The translations under genes were made by a program, and so were the position numbers. The notes below the pieces were generated by a model that searched no databases, was not told the origin of the DNA, and saw only the letters and a program-made list of their open reading frames with translations. A stretch of 64,000 nucleotides of DNA, from the NCBI RefSeq assembly GCF_945859685.1, contig NC_079147.1, positions 48,800,177 through 48,864,176 on the forward strand, given 5' to 3'. Shown in pieces: positions 58,001 through 64,000 of the stretch (positions within the stretch are counted from its first letter, which is position 1; every line of letters starts with the position of its first letter). This stretch comes from Eupeodes corollae. Lineage: Eukaryota; Arthropoda; Insecta; Diptera; Syrphidae.

Positions 58001-59426
58001 TTCAGCATGTTGGAAGTGAATTTTTACCAACTTTAATGCTTTTTTAAAGGGTGTATTATTATTTAAAATTTAGTAACGGATTAAGTTCTTACTTGTCAAA
58101 AACTAAGAGCTTCAGAAGTCACACTCTATATACAAATCCGCTAACCATCCAATAACTTACAATAATTATTTATAATTTGTTTACTAAATATGTATCATGA
58201 CGTTAATTGTTGTTCACCTGTCATATAAGATTCATAAAATTACGAAATATTGTTTTTCTAGTATCGTTGATATTAAAATTAGTATAATTCTGACCAACAC
58301 ATTTATGAATAAGGAAATAATAATTATAAATATTGAAGTTAAGATATTTGTTTTAATCATTGCATCTAAAAACGCTAACCTCCACGTTGAACTTGAATTA
58401 TAATACTTAATTATTATATTTTGTTAACTCAATTTAATATCAATTTTGACCCGGAAAAGAATTTCAATTCAAAACAATAAAAGTTGTTTAAAGTATAATT
58501 AGATAAAAATTCAACCATTAAACTTACTCGTAAACTGCATCTTGTAGTTCCTGGGGTAGATTCTTTAAATTATAAGACACTGCACCAGTAAATGCTCCTC
58601 CAAAACCAACAATTTTTTGATATTTCTTACTTCGATCAATTTGAATTTTCGTGACGCGTTTTGAAGCTGAAAATAAAAAGAAGTCAAAAACGTATCACGA
58701 TAGAAAATGTAAATCATAGTTTTCAAACCTTCTAATTCGATCGATATCATTGATGTTGTGTTTTCTTCACTGCGTTCGTTCAAATCATTTATCATTATTT
58801 TTTGATCTGAAAACTGTCCCAATTTTGTGGCAAACCTAAGACCAGCCTAAATAGATATAATTTTGAGCCTTTAAGCTTGTTTTTCATTTAAAGGAAACAG
58901 TTTATTTTCCGTGTTTTCAAGTTCTTTTTTAAAATTAAGAATATACTTACCTTGCTTGAGGAGGTAACCACAATGCTATCTTCACTTGCAGGACTAACTG
59001 GTTCCAGGAAATCACAATAAGTCGTATTGCAGACGCATACATTTCCGTAAGCTGTGTCACGAAGAGCACAAGGTGTACTACTAGTCACTGAAAAACATAC
59101 AAAATTTGTTAAGTAAAATTGCAAAAATACGGATGACAAAATAATAGTGTGTTTTTCTATATAAATTAAAGGCTTTTCCAATAAAAGGCTTCATTTTGGT
59201 CAGTCCTTTATTTGGGCAGCTGTCACTATCGAAAAAAGAAACGCTTCAACAATGCACTAAAATTGTTAAGGTACACCAGAAATATGGTCAACAATTTGAA
59301 GTCACATTTTGTTTTTTAACTAGAAAACGAAAAAAATGTTATTAAACTAAACTTACAGCTGAATCTAAATTCTTCATTAATGCAAAGTAAAAATAGGATT
59401 GCTTCAATACCGATACAAGCTTTCAT
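42569..59426 (-). CDS. Gba: Glucosylceramidase (lysosomal acid beta-glucosidase, GH30)
   Basis: This gene encodes the lysosomal enzyme that hydrolyses glucosylceramide to glucose and ceramide. Eleven minus-strand coding exons join in phase: 59426-59357, 59087-58951, 58846-58729, 58666-58528, 52887-52731, 52676-52513, 49657-49528, 49457-49344, 49281-48957, 43060-42895 and 42668-42569. They give 539 aa, close to the family's ~500-540. Residues 1-~22 are a signal peptide ('ACIGIEAILFLLC'). The cysteine-rich start ('CVCNTTYCD') and 'IVGFGGAFTG' follow. The acid/base glutamate is E282 in 'TTGNEP' and the nucleophile E389 in 'IINTEATIMG', 107 residues apart (105 in human GBA1). The C-terminal beta domain has 'YKQPIFYAIGHFSKFLPEGS'. 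Splice sites are GT-AG throughout. TEs fill the introns, but no exon is broken. Confidence 0.93.
43250..45400 (+). pseudogene. Non-LTR retrotransposon (CR1/Jockey-like group) remnant in intron
   Basis: Plus-strand pieces in order are 'KALGLDSIPAEFLYC' (about 43852), 'SFQAGFRANLSTVDQIFTLT' (about 44098-44157), 'GVPQGCILSPLLFSLFIND' (44380-44436) and 'LLYADDFVILTDNP' (44491-44532). 'YCNSWNLQINTSKSRIMVL' (44572-44628) comes next. The catalytic YADD is intact in a 120-aa frame, but stops and frameshifts break the rest. The copy lies antisense within the glucosylceramidase intron 48956-43061. Ends are not defined. Confidence 0.75.
45438..48027 (+). mobile_element. RTE-type LINE, copy D (internal deletions)
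   Basis: A 13-bp target duplication AACCTTAATCAAT at 45425-45437 and 48028-48040 defines both ends exactly. The 5' ORF starts 'MVDMCIQEDTSVHRFF' (45444). The endonuclease start ('CNIYYGDCYREQRQRLFGCG') is followed by a deletion near 46240 that removes its second half. The RT runs from 46700 to 47350 ('YQCGFRPGKSTIDQIFTL', 'HHLFIDFKAAYDSIYRE') and then jumps at about 47350, losing the YADD core. The C-terminal region is the best in the window: 'TIYKTLIIPVLIYGTELW', 'RRRYNDELYGLYNDTDLVSR', 'LRWLGHVERMDI'. It lies antisense in the glucosylceramidase intron. It cannot encode a working RT. Confidence 0.88.
48405..48697 (-). mobile_element. tRNA-derived SINE, copy 2
   Basis: A perfect 10-bp target duplication AGTTTTAATT lies at 48381-48390 and 48698-48707. 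Read on the minus strand it starts GTAGTACCCGTGGCATGATGG (A-box-like) and has a good B-box, GGTTCGATCCC. It ends 'GGACTGTTGCGCTACCCAATT', with an A/T tail before the duplication. The promoter boxes are the best preserved with copy 3. Confidence 0.85.
48957..49657 (-). CDS. Gba: Glucosylceramidase catalytic exons
   Basis: Three exons are separated by short introns: 49657-49528, 49457-49344 and 49281-48957. They hold the acid/base 'TTGNEPLNA' (E282), 'ADNLGPTIKHSKF' and 'DGLAVHWYF', then the nucleophile 'INTEATIMG' (E389) and 'GYIDWNMILNEEGGPTYI'. The donor after 49344 (TTG|GTAAAT) was chosen over GTTTGT ten bases earlier because only the former avoids a TGA at the junction with the next exon. 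Both short introns (about 70 and 62 bp) are typical fly sizes. Confidence 0.9.
49757..50640 (-). pseudogene. Tc1/mariner-type (DUF4817/DDE) transposase remnant in intron
   Basis: Minus-strand pieces cover the DDE domain. 'RKIIFSDKALFW' carries the first D (about 50340), 'MLFQQDGASCHTAHS' the second (about 50100) and 'STRSYDLTPLWGFLKSQVYA' the third (about 50040-49980). 'CESVQ'-region remains lie near 50590. Frameshifts and a deletion between the first and second D destroy the frame. 'gctataaagggtttttcaat' at about 49759 is the probable 3' terminal repeat, matching the inverse sequence at 26098-26115. Confidence 0.72.
50641..51239. other. Intronic stretch, no feature seen
   Basis: AT-rich DNA within the glucosylceramidase intron 52512-49658. 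The ORF at 50786-50968 has no recognisable motif. It ends in the 11-bp target duplication of the SINE at 51240. Confidence 0.35.
51240..51500 (-). mobile_element. tRNA-derived SINE, copy 3
   Basis: An 11-bp target duplication CTTGAGTATAT lies at 51222-51232 and 51501-51511. On the minus strand it starts GTAGTACCCGTGGCATGGTGG and has the B-box GGTTCGATCCC. It ends in 'GACTGTTGCGCCACCCAAT' with an A/T tail. About 30 bp of the body is missing relative to copy 2 (around 51395). Confidence 0.85.
51580..52420 (+). pseudogene. RTE-type LINE fragment G
   Basis: Plus-strand readings 'CWKDHFDHLLNGDEA' (51582), 'IWLEESLPDEWFSSTICPIH' (51817-51876), 'LLNIAYKILSSVLCERLK' (51928-51981) and 'FGYADDFHIMART' (about 52310-52350) give the RTE RT in order, with stops and frameshifts. 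It starts close to the SINE copy 3 and ends near the glucosylceramidase exon at 52513. No target duplication was found. Confidence 0.7.
52513..52887 (-). CDS. Gba: Glucosylceramidase exons 5a and 5b with a 54-nt in-frame intron
   Basis: The region is open throughout as one frame ('SYFSKKGIGYTMIRMPIGGT' to 'KYYQTWALYHL'). Inside it, 52730-52677 begins GTCGGTACAT and ends TTTCTTTATCTCAG, a 54-nt GT-AG segment with a pyrimidine-rich end and no stop. Removing it joins 'NDLDEEK' to 'IKQIERLKSVANIEHIKIL', which fits the family's spacing before 'SAWSPPKWMKT'. Keeping it adds 18 residues that have no counterpart known to me in GH30 enzymes. Exons are therefore given as 52887-52731 and 52676-52513. 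Confidence 0.85.
53070..53746 (+). pseudogene. RTE-type LINE fragment H, 5' part
   Basis: Pieces of endonuclease ('NVSLICAHA', about 53113) lead across deletions into the linker and RT start ('GIWKDHFYRVYNGYHEVNP' 53506-53562; 'DDPFNIDDESQQSRTPDLDE' 53575-53634). The sequence belongs with the copy at 60.4 kb (both have 'QDDPFNI.DESQQSR'), a second RTE subfamily. It is cut at 53746 by the I-type LINE insertion and resumes at 54860. Confidence 0.75.
53750..54742 (+). CDS. LINE ORF2 C-terminal part with RNase H domain
   Basis: A 330-codon open frame without a proper start (5'-truncated). RNase H residues are seen in order: 'FYTDGSKTNEGVGGGVYS' (first D), 'FQAEILAIKEVLSWL' (E), 'IFSDSQAAIKSL' (second D) and 'PGHRDITGNCRADELAK' (H and last D). 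The C-terminal zinc-finger-like 'CRSCMDEEEEETISHLLC' follows and the frame stops at TAG 54740-54742. It is uninterrupted, so the insertion is young compared with its host RTE copy. RNase H removes the RNA strand during target-primed reverse transcription. Confidence 0.88.
   Translation: MGHSIILNLFGSIPKYIDYTIPKPLFGKNFQVSIPSRDEWEDKKLLDNKSIHFYTDGSKTNEGVGGGVYSEKLNLSISFRLPNHCSVFQAEILAIKEVLSWLRENVISTSDIRIFSDSQAAIKSLDGVSTKSLTALDCRSSLMEMAQQFNIHLCWVPGHRDITGNCRADELAKNGTVKPISPEREKIGIPIATCKLMLKETAFAIANSRWHNLPTCAATKLIWPSLDLKRSKDLLSQSRLHISSLIGVLTGHCLIGRHAIRLGVASNDFCRSCMDEEEEETISHLLCTCPALSLKRKLHLGDYSFDNPSELAKKYIKYLLRFIKSSKWFY
54829..54848 (+). repeat. (TAACC)n tail of the I-type LINE
   Basis: About four TAACC units end the element directly before its target duplication. 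The unit equals the complement of the insect telomere repeat TTAGG. Here it is best read as the LINE's own 3' microsatellite tail. Confidence 0.75.
54849..55430 (+). pseudogene. RTE-type LINE fragment H, 3' part
   Basis: It resumes the RTE RT after the nested LINE, starting with the second copy of the duplicated target site. Pieces read 'SLLNIAYKIFSAVICERLK' (about 54934-54990), 'RPGKSTVDQIITLW' (about 55033) and 'SIKVGNNFTESFDVKKSLRQ' (about 55226-55285). The reading fades out before the YADD core. Several frameshifts. Confidence 0.7.
55431..55880. other. Intronic stretch, no feature seen
   Basis: AT-rich intron DNA of the glucosylceramidase gene between the RTE fragment and the Jockey-like LINE. 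No coding or repeat structure is supported. Confidence 0.35.
55894..57953 (+). mobile_element. Jockey-like LINE, 5'-truncated
   Basis: A 13-bp target duplication AAATGGCCACCAT at 55881-55893 and 57954-57966 fixes both ends. Inside are RT pieces: 'NQFSFQSGHGTI' (about 56170), 'VDLEKAFDTVWLEGLYLKL' (56277-56333), 'YDNDLIAYRTA' in place of YADD (56468-56500) and 'DWKLKINFQKSE' (56567-56602). 'LMALMRPMIAYGCPVWFKF' (56834-56890) and 'MEKIRVFERQCLQAAT' (56905-56952) follow. The 3' end is A-rich (about 57935-57953). The catalytic motif is altered and the frame is broken, so it is dead. A ~307-bp MITE lies within it. Confidence 0.85.
57258..57565. mobile_element. MITE with ~17-bp terminal inverted repeats, nested in the Jockey copy
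   Basis: The left end AGGCCCAACTATAATAG and right end CTATTATAGTTGGGCCT are perfect inverted repeats, continuing imperfectly through 'acataagc' and 'gcttatgc'. TAA lies on both sides, which would suit a PIF/Harbinger-type 3-bp duplication; the overlapping TTAA makes a piggyBac-type reading possible too. About 307 bp with no ORF. Its host LINE has its own intact duplication, so the MITE arrived later. Confidence 0.75.
57967..58527. other. Intronic stretch, no feature seen
   Basis: AT-rich part of the glucosylceramidase intron between exon 58666-58528 and the Jockey copy. The ORF at 58197-58403 has no recognisable motif. Confidence 0.35.
58528..59426 (-). CDS. Gba: Glucosylceramidase first four coding exons
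   Basis: Exon 59426-59357 holds the ATG and signal peptide (donor GTAAGT). Exon 59087-58951 (acceptor tttttcag) holds 'PCALRDTAYGNVCVC', with the cysteines of the N-terminal beta-sheet domain. Exon 58846-58729 holds 'GLRFATKLGQFSDQ' and 'NTTSMISIELEG'. Exon 58666-58528 holds 'KIQIDRSKKYQKIVGFGGAF', the start of the TIM barrel. The ATG is the first in frame after upstream stops; any non-coding 5' exon cannot be placed. Confidence 0.9.
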
Positions 59427-60357
59427 TTTTAAGAGTACCATTCTAAGAAGAAACACAAAACGTTCTGATTTTAAATTAAACACGAAGCTCAGAATATTTT
59501 TTTCGTAAGCTGTATTAAATATTTTTGTTGTTTTTCTTTTTTGATAAATATATTGTTTTACTTGTTATCTTTTACGAGTAATTATTATTTATTTACTGTA
59601 ATTAACACTTTCTATGTAGTTTGTTATATTTATTTATTTAAACATATTTAGACGATATTTATTTTCGTGCTTAAGTTGCTGTTGTTCAGGTAAAAATGAA
59701 CTTGGATAAGTATTGATTAAAATTCATGTAATTGGCCTTTTTTAATTTTTTGTTATTTTTCGGACAATCAATTTTTTGAATTTTCTAGATATTGTAGTTT
59801 TGGAATATGTATTTTGTTTTCGTGATTTTGTGTTTCCTGGATTTTGTTTTTCATGTTCTTGGGATTTTCAATATTTTGGGGCTTAGGATATTATTTATTT
59901 TTTTTGTTTCTAGATATCGTACTCTTTCTCAAAAATCGGATAAATAAAACGGAAATAAGGATGAGGAGTAGTTTAACTACTGGTGCGAAATCTTGTGTTT
60001 ATTTCCTTTCTTAAAATGGGTGAGTTAACACGTTGATATTTTATCAAATGTTTGGACTGCAGCAAGCGCAAAGTCCCTCAAGACATTTCCTTGTAGGGAC
60101 CATTCTTCTACAGCCATTTGATATATTGTTTTGATCGATGGTGACGGAAAAAGTGCATGATCTGATCGTCTTCAAAACTAACTTGAACGCTAAACAATTC
60201 AAGCTGGATCCACAGTAAGAAGGACTCGTATACAAAAATGGGAAGAACTAATGTATGAAACATAAAGAAGTTTCTAGGCCTTATTATCTTTATGGGAATA
60301 ATAATGTATCCAGCAAGCCAATTTTATAAAAAATTTGTTCCAAATATAATGTCCCTC
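59427..60357. other. Upstream of the glucosylceramidase start, no gene seen
   Basis: The promoter and 5' UTR of the minus-strand gene should lie here; no TATA box or initiator could be singled out. A minus ORF at 60235-60044 (63 aa) has no recognisable motif. Confidence 0.4.
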
Positions 60358-62256
60358 CAGGTTGCGGGTTGTGCCGTCGGTGTGACTTCCTGGCCACGTA
60401 AAAGCTTCCAACTAGCCTCGTATACGGACGGATTTAATGTCGAATGTTAGGTTCCTTAACAAATCACGTGCGGCCGAAGAATTAGCGGAGGCCCTAGACC
60501 GCTATAAAGCAGACATTACCGCCATCCTGGAAATACGATGGGATGGGTCGGGCAAAAAGAGGATAAAAAACTGCGATATTTACTATGCGGTGACTACTAC
60601 CACGAAAACCAACAGCGCTTATTTCGATGCGGCTTCGTCATTGGAGCCAGACTTAGGCAAGAAGTCTTGAGCTATAGGTGCATCAATGAGCACCTCATGA
60701 CCATACGCATCAAAATTCGGCAACATTAGCCTGATATGCGCGCACGCCCCACAGAAGAAAAAGACGACAACACCAAAGATATGTGCTTCGAACTCTTACA
60801 CAAAACATATGAGCAGTGCCCTAGCTACGATATTAAAATAGTCCTGGGCAATTTTAATGCCAAACTAAGAAGGGAAGACATCTTTGGTGGAATAATCGGG
60901 AAGAATAGCCTGAAGGACAACACTTCCGAAATCGGATTCAGGCTCATAGATTTTGGTGCGGGGCGAAACGTTATGGTAGCCAGTACGCGTTTTCCACAAA
61001 TCAACATCCACAAAGGAACTTGGACTTCTCCAGATCAATCTACCGTCAACCAGATTGACCATATTTCGATCGACGCCACCCACGCTTCCAGCATCATGGA
61101 TGTACGAACTTTCCGAAGAGCTTACATCGACTTGGACCACTACCTGGTTGTAGCCAAGGTAGCACTTCAGGTTTCCAGACCCAAGTCAAAACAGGGAGGT
61201 GCTGGGAGAATTTACAACGTCGAACAGCTACAATCGCCAGAGATCGCCAAATCCTTTTCCGACCGAGTTACAAGTAACCTCTCTCGAAGTTCTCTGCCGC
61301 CAACACAATGTATCAAAAATCAGTGGCAACATTGACAAGACATTGCAATCAGAGAAGCCGCCTCTGATGTGCTGGGTTTCAAGCAGCCACCAACAAGGAA
61401 CTCCCGGTTTTATGAGGAATGTCGGCAGGCAAATGCAGCCAAACAACAGGCACGCAAAGCGCAAACCGAAGCCTGCAAAGACGAAAGTGGAAACATCATA
61501 GTTGAACCGCAGTCAATGCTGAGGATATGGAAGGACCACTTCTGCAGACTGTATAACGGGGACGACGAACCGAATTCCGCTGTAAGGCAGGATGATCCAT
61601 TCAACATAAACGATGAAAGCCAACAATCCCGTCCTCCTGACTTAGACGAAGTAAAGATTGCCATATCTAAGCTGAAGTCTAATAAAGCTGCTGGAGCGGA
61701 TGACTTGAATGCCGAGCTCTTCAAAGTGGCTCTAGATATGTTAGTTAGGAGCATGCACCAACTTATCTGTAAGATATGTTTGGAAGAAAGCACAGCCAAT
61801 GTATGGAACCTGTGTATTGTTTGCCCGTTCCTGAAAAAAGGAGACCCTAAAAACTGCACCAACTATAGAGGAATCAGTCTACTTAACATCGCCTACAAAA
61901 TCTTCTCTGCGAACGTCTAAAGCCTATCGTCAGCAAGCTTAAAGGTTCTTATCAGTGTGGTTTTAGACCAGGAAAGTCCACTTTCGAGTCGATGAAATAT
62001 TCACATTACGGCAGATCCTGGAGCCGCATATGACAACATCTACAGGGGCGAGCTGTATAGAGCCATGTCCATGGAGTTGGAAACAACTTAACAAAACATT
62101 TCGATGTCAGAAAAGGTTTTTAGACAAGGTGATGCGCTGTCATGCGATTTTTTTAACATCGTGCTTGAAAGAATAGTGCAGAGCTCACACGTCAACACTA
62201 GAGGCACTATCTTTCAAAAGTCTATCCAATTACTGGCATATGCTGATGACATTGAA
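60358..62256 (+). mobile_element. RTE-type LINE, copy E (second subfamily, 3'-truncated)
   Basis: The endonuclease runs nearly open from 60437 to 61335: 'ADITAILEIRWDGSGKKRIK', 'YDIKIVLGNFNAKLRREDIF', 'NQIDHISIDATHASSI', 'DLDHYLVVAKVALQVS'. The linker and RT follow ('KLKSNKAAGADDLNAELFKV' 61672-61731; 'NYRGISLLNIAYKIFS' 61860-61907), breaking up after 61920. The last readable part is 'FFNIVLERIVQSSH', then 'QLLAYADDIED' (about 62225-62257). There it meets copy F head-on. LINEs normally lose 5' ends, so the missing 3' end points to a later rearrangement. Confidence 0.82.
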
Positions 62257-62938
62257 GACCTTCCGGACTGAAGCGTTAATGTCCATTCGCTCTACATGAC
62301 CCAGCCATCTAAGCCGTTGGACTTTAATACTGCTAACTAGGTCAGTGGCGCTGTGCAGCCCGTACAGTCCGTCGTTATATTTATATCTTCTCCTCCATTC
62401 TCCATCTACGCGTATGGGACCAAAAATCACCCGAAGAATTTTTCTCTCGAAGCATCCTAAGACGTTGGACAGGGTTCAGGCTTCAGCGCCATAAATGAGA
62501 ACTGGGATGATGAGGGTCTTATAGATGGTAATTTTAGATGCTCGAGAGAGGAGTTTACTTCCCAATTGAATTCTACTCGTAAGTCCAAAGTTTTGCAAGA
62601 AATATTCTCCGTTTGATTTCAGCGCTGGTGTCGTTGTGTGTGTTAATAGCGGTGCCTAGGTAGACAGAGTCCTTAACTACCTCAAAGTTATAGCTGTCCA
62701 TGGTGACGTTTTGTAGAAGACGTCGTTGTTCAGTGTCCTTTTTTGATGACAGCATATACTTGGTCGTGCCCTCATTGACCACTAAACCCATCTTCTTCGC
62801 TTCCGTCGCAATACTTAAAAAACGCTTCCACTTATTGTCAATATAATCGGTGTATCCGATGATGGACCTTTTGAAGATTCTGCCTCTATTGTTGACGGTT
62901 GAGCTTTGCACAATTCTTTCCAGAACGATATTAAAGAA
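62257..62938 (-). mobile_element. RTE-type LINE, copy F (inverted partner of E)
   Basis: On the minus strand it starts in the RT ('NIVLERIVQSSTVNNRGRIF', about 62938-62880) and continues 'GLVVNEGTTKYMLSSKKDTE' (about 62800-62741) and 'YNFEVVKDSVYLGTAINTHN' (62694-62635). It ends with 'RWLGHVERMDINASVRKVF' at 62262. It lacks both 5' and 3' ends. The C-terminal region is cut at the junction with copy E. The first ~100 bp of its RT overlaps in content with the end of copy E. Confidence 0.8.
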
Positions 62939-62942
62939 AAAT

Positions 62943-63480
62943 GTAAATCTTAAGCTGTCTGAAGCTAAGCATACAAGAGAAGTTGCACAAGTTGCTACAA
63001 ATATTAAACAGGGTGTTGAAGTTCGGGGTGATAGTTATGATAAATGGGAGACTATTAAGAAAATTCAAGATAAATATCAGGCGTTATTAAGTAATCATCC
63101 TCAGCCAATTCATTCCACGCCTATCGCATTTTCGCCCGAAACCTAACAGAGAAAAGGTGCCAACTTCTATTTAAGTAAATGATATTTCAAACCTGCTTAC
63201 AATTCTCAACCGGAATAATGTGCAAGACCTACCATTGTTTTGTGGGAAAAATAGACGTGAGTGGTCCTATTATGAAGAAGTTTTAAAATCAACAACAATC
63301 GAAGGAAGATTCAGCAACAAGGAGAATGTTGCTCGTCTTCGGAAGGCTTTGAAAGGGGAAGCATACCGCAGCTTGATCGTTTAAAATATTCATCGGATGC
63401 TGACGCATCATGGATTCCCTTCGTGTAATTTTTGGTCGCTATGATGTCCTTATTCATGATTTGACTCCCAAATGTGGCGT
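62943..63480 (+). pseudogene. Bel/Pao-type retrotransposon gag fragment
   Basis: Plus-strand pieces read 'KWETIKKIQDKYQALLSNHP' (about 63040-63105) and 'DLPLFCGKNRREWSYYEEVL' (63221-63280). 'FSNKENVARLRKALKGEAYR' (63313-63372) and 'VIFGRYDVLIHDL' (about 63425-63464) follow. This is the DUF1759-type gag core of Bel/Pao elements ('LP.F.G...W..F...', 'L..L...L.G.A...'). Frameshifts and deletions separate the pieces and no LTR was seen. It abuts RTE copy F at 62938-62943. Confidence 0.7.
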
Positions 63481-63747
63481 CAAAGAGTGATACCAAGATT
63501 CGCTTGTGGGCAGTAAAGGTAAATGGTTACGTTGCTGATGTCAGATCCATGAACAGGGAAGCTAACCTAACAAACGGGTATGTGATGACCAGTGTCAAAT
63601 GTCAATTGCTTCTATCGGTAAATGTCTTAGTACAACGTTTAATATACCATCGACCCTTGCTGACTTTTTATTTTGTATTGAATTGAAGATGAGCTGAAGC
63701 TCTACCTTCGTCACTAACAAGGGACTTGTTCCCGTTTGCTCGGCGAT
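63481..63747. other. No feature seen
   Basis: Possible further decayed Bel/Pao sequence ('KCGVKE'-like start) without readable motifs. Confidence 0.3.
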
Positions 63748-63797
63748 TATGGCATGTGCCAGTCCAACGCACTTAACATCATGGCACGGACACTACT
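63748..63797 (-). mobile_element. SINE head fragment
   Basis: The sequence 'tggcatgtgccagtccaacg' then 'cacttaacatcatggcacgg' matches the inverse of the tRNA-like head of the SINE family (compare 51465-51500). Only the A-box side is present. Confidence 0.5.
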
Positions 63798-64000
63798 AGT
63801 TATCTATAAACAGCTCCAAGATAAAAATGTTAAAATCCTCGAGTTTAGGCAATCCATTTGTGAGTCTCTTCGTCTCAACTTTAGATAGGGATATCTATGT
63901 ACTTCTTTCAATTGCGTCATAAAAGAGTTTGAAACTCGACGACAAACCTCAAAAACATTGTTCCAGTTGCTATTACCATAGCAAAAAAAGCGAAGTCAGA
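63798..64000. other. No feature seen
   Basis: No ORF or repeat is supported in the last 200 bases of the window. Confidence 0.3.

Noticed and set aside
60437..61335. A host gene of the endonuclease/craniofacial-development-like type
   Set aside because: Such annotations usually come from RTE/BovB endonuclease domains; here it is followed by RT and repeated in several copies.
62257..62938. LINE twin-priming (5' inversion) to explain the inverted RTE copies
   Set aside because: Twin priming leaves the 3' end with its tail in sense orientation next to the target site; here both 3' ends are missing and meet in the middle.

Overview
The window looks like AT-rich, intron-containing insect chromosomal DNA, most likely from a fly. 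The support is short GT-AG introns (one of 54 nt), dense RTE, Jockey and I-type LINEs, DUF4817-type Tc1/mariner relics, Helentron-like sequence and a lysosomal glucosylceramidase gene. The species cannot be named from the sequence. No bacterial, CRISPR, rRNA or free-standing tRNA gene was seen. Most single-frame ORFs are pieces of decayed transposable elements.

Three host genes can be supported by splice-consistent exons. (1) The 3' part of an unrecognised plus-strand gene: an internal exon at 9676-9754 and the last exon at 17094-17260. (2) A complete three-exon CRAL-TRIO lipid-transfer protein gene on the minus strand (18631-17588, 308 aa), convergent with the first. (3) A complete glucosylceramidase (GH30, acid beta-glucosidase) gene on the minus strand, 59426-42569. 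Its eleven coding exons give 539 aa with both catalytic glutamates. About 14 kb of its introns is mostly transposon debris.

Layout. 1-9.6 kb: non-coding DNA with a dispersed element carrying ~168-bp tandem repeats, a MITE, a degraded Ty3/gypsy pol and LINE scraps. 9.7-17.3 kb: the 3' exons of gene 1, whose intron holds an RTE LINE with a 10-bp target-site duplication (TSD) and a Helentron-like element. 17.6-18.6 kb: CRAL-TRIO gene. 19.5-34.4 kb: RTE copies, tRNA-derived SINEs, Jockey-like LINEs, a Tc1/mariner relic and a minus-oriented array of the ~168-bp repeat. 34.79-41.45 kb: a young Ty3/gypsy LTR retrotransposon with near-identical LTRs, a TAAA TSD, a 1,047-bp tandem duplication of its 5' UTR and gag start, and one in-frame TAG in integrase. 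42.6-59.4 kb: glucosylceramidase gene with nested TEs. 60.3-64 kb: RTE copies in opposite orientations, a Bel/Pao gag fragment and a SINE remnant.

The transposons are linked. The tRNA-derived SINE shares its last ~40 bp with the RTE LINE, so the RTE enzyme probably mobilises the SINE. An I-type LINE sits inside an RTE copy with an exact 11-bp TSD, and a MITE sits inside a Jockey copy that has its own 13-bp TSD, giving a readable order of insertion.
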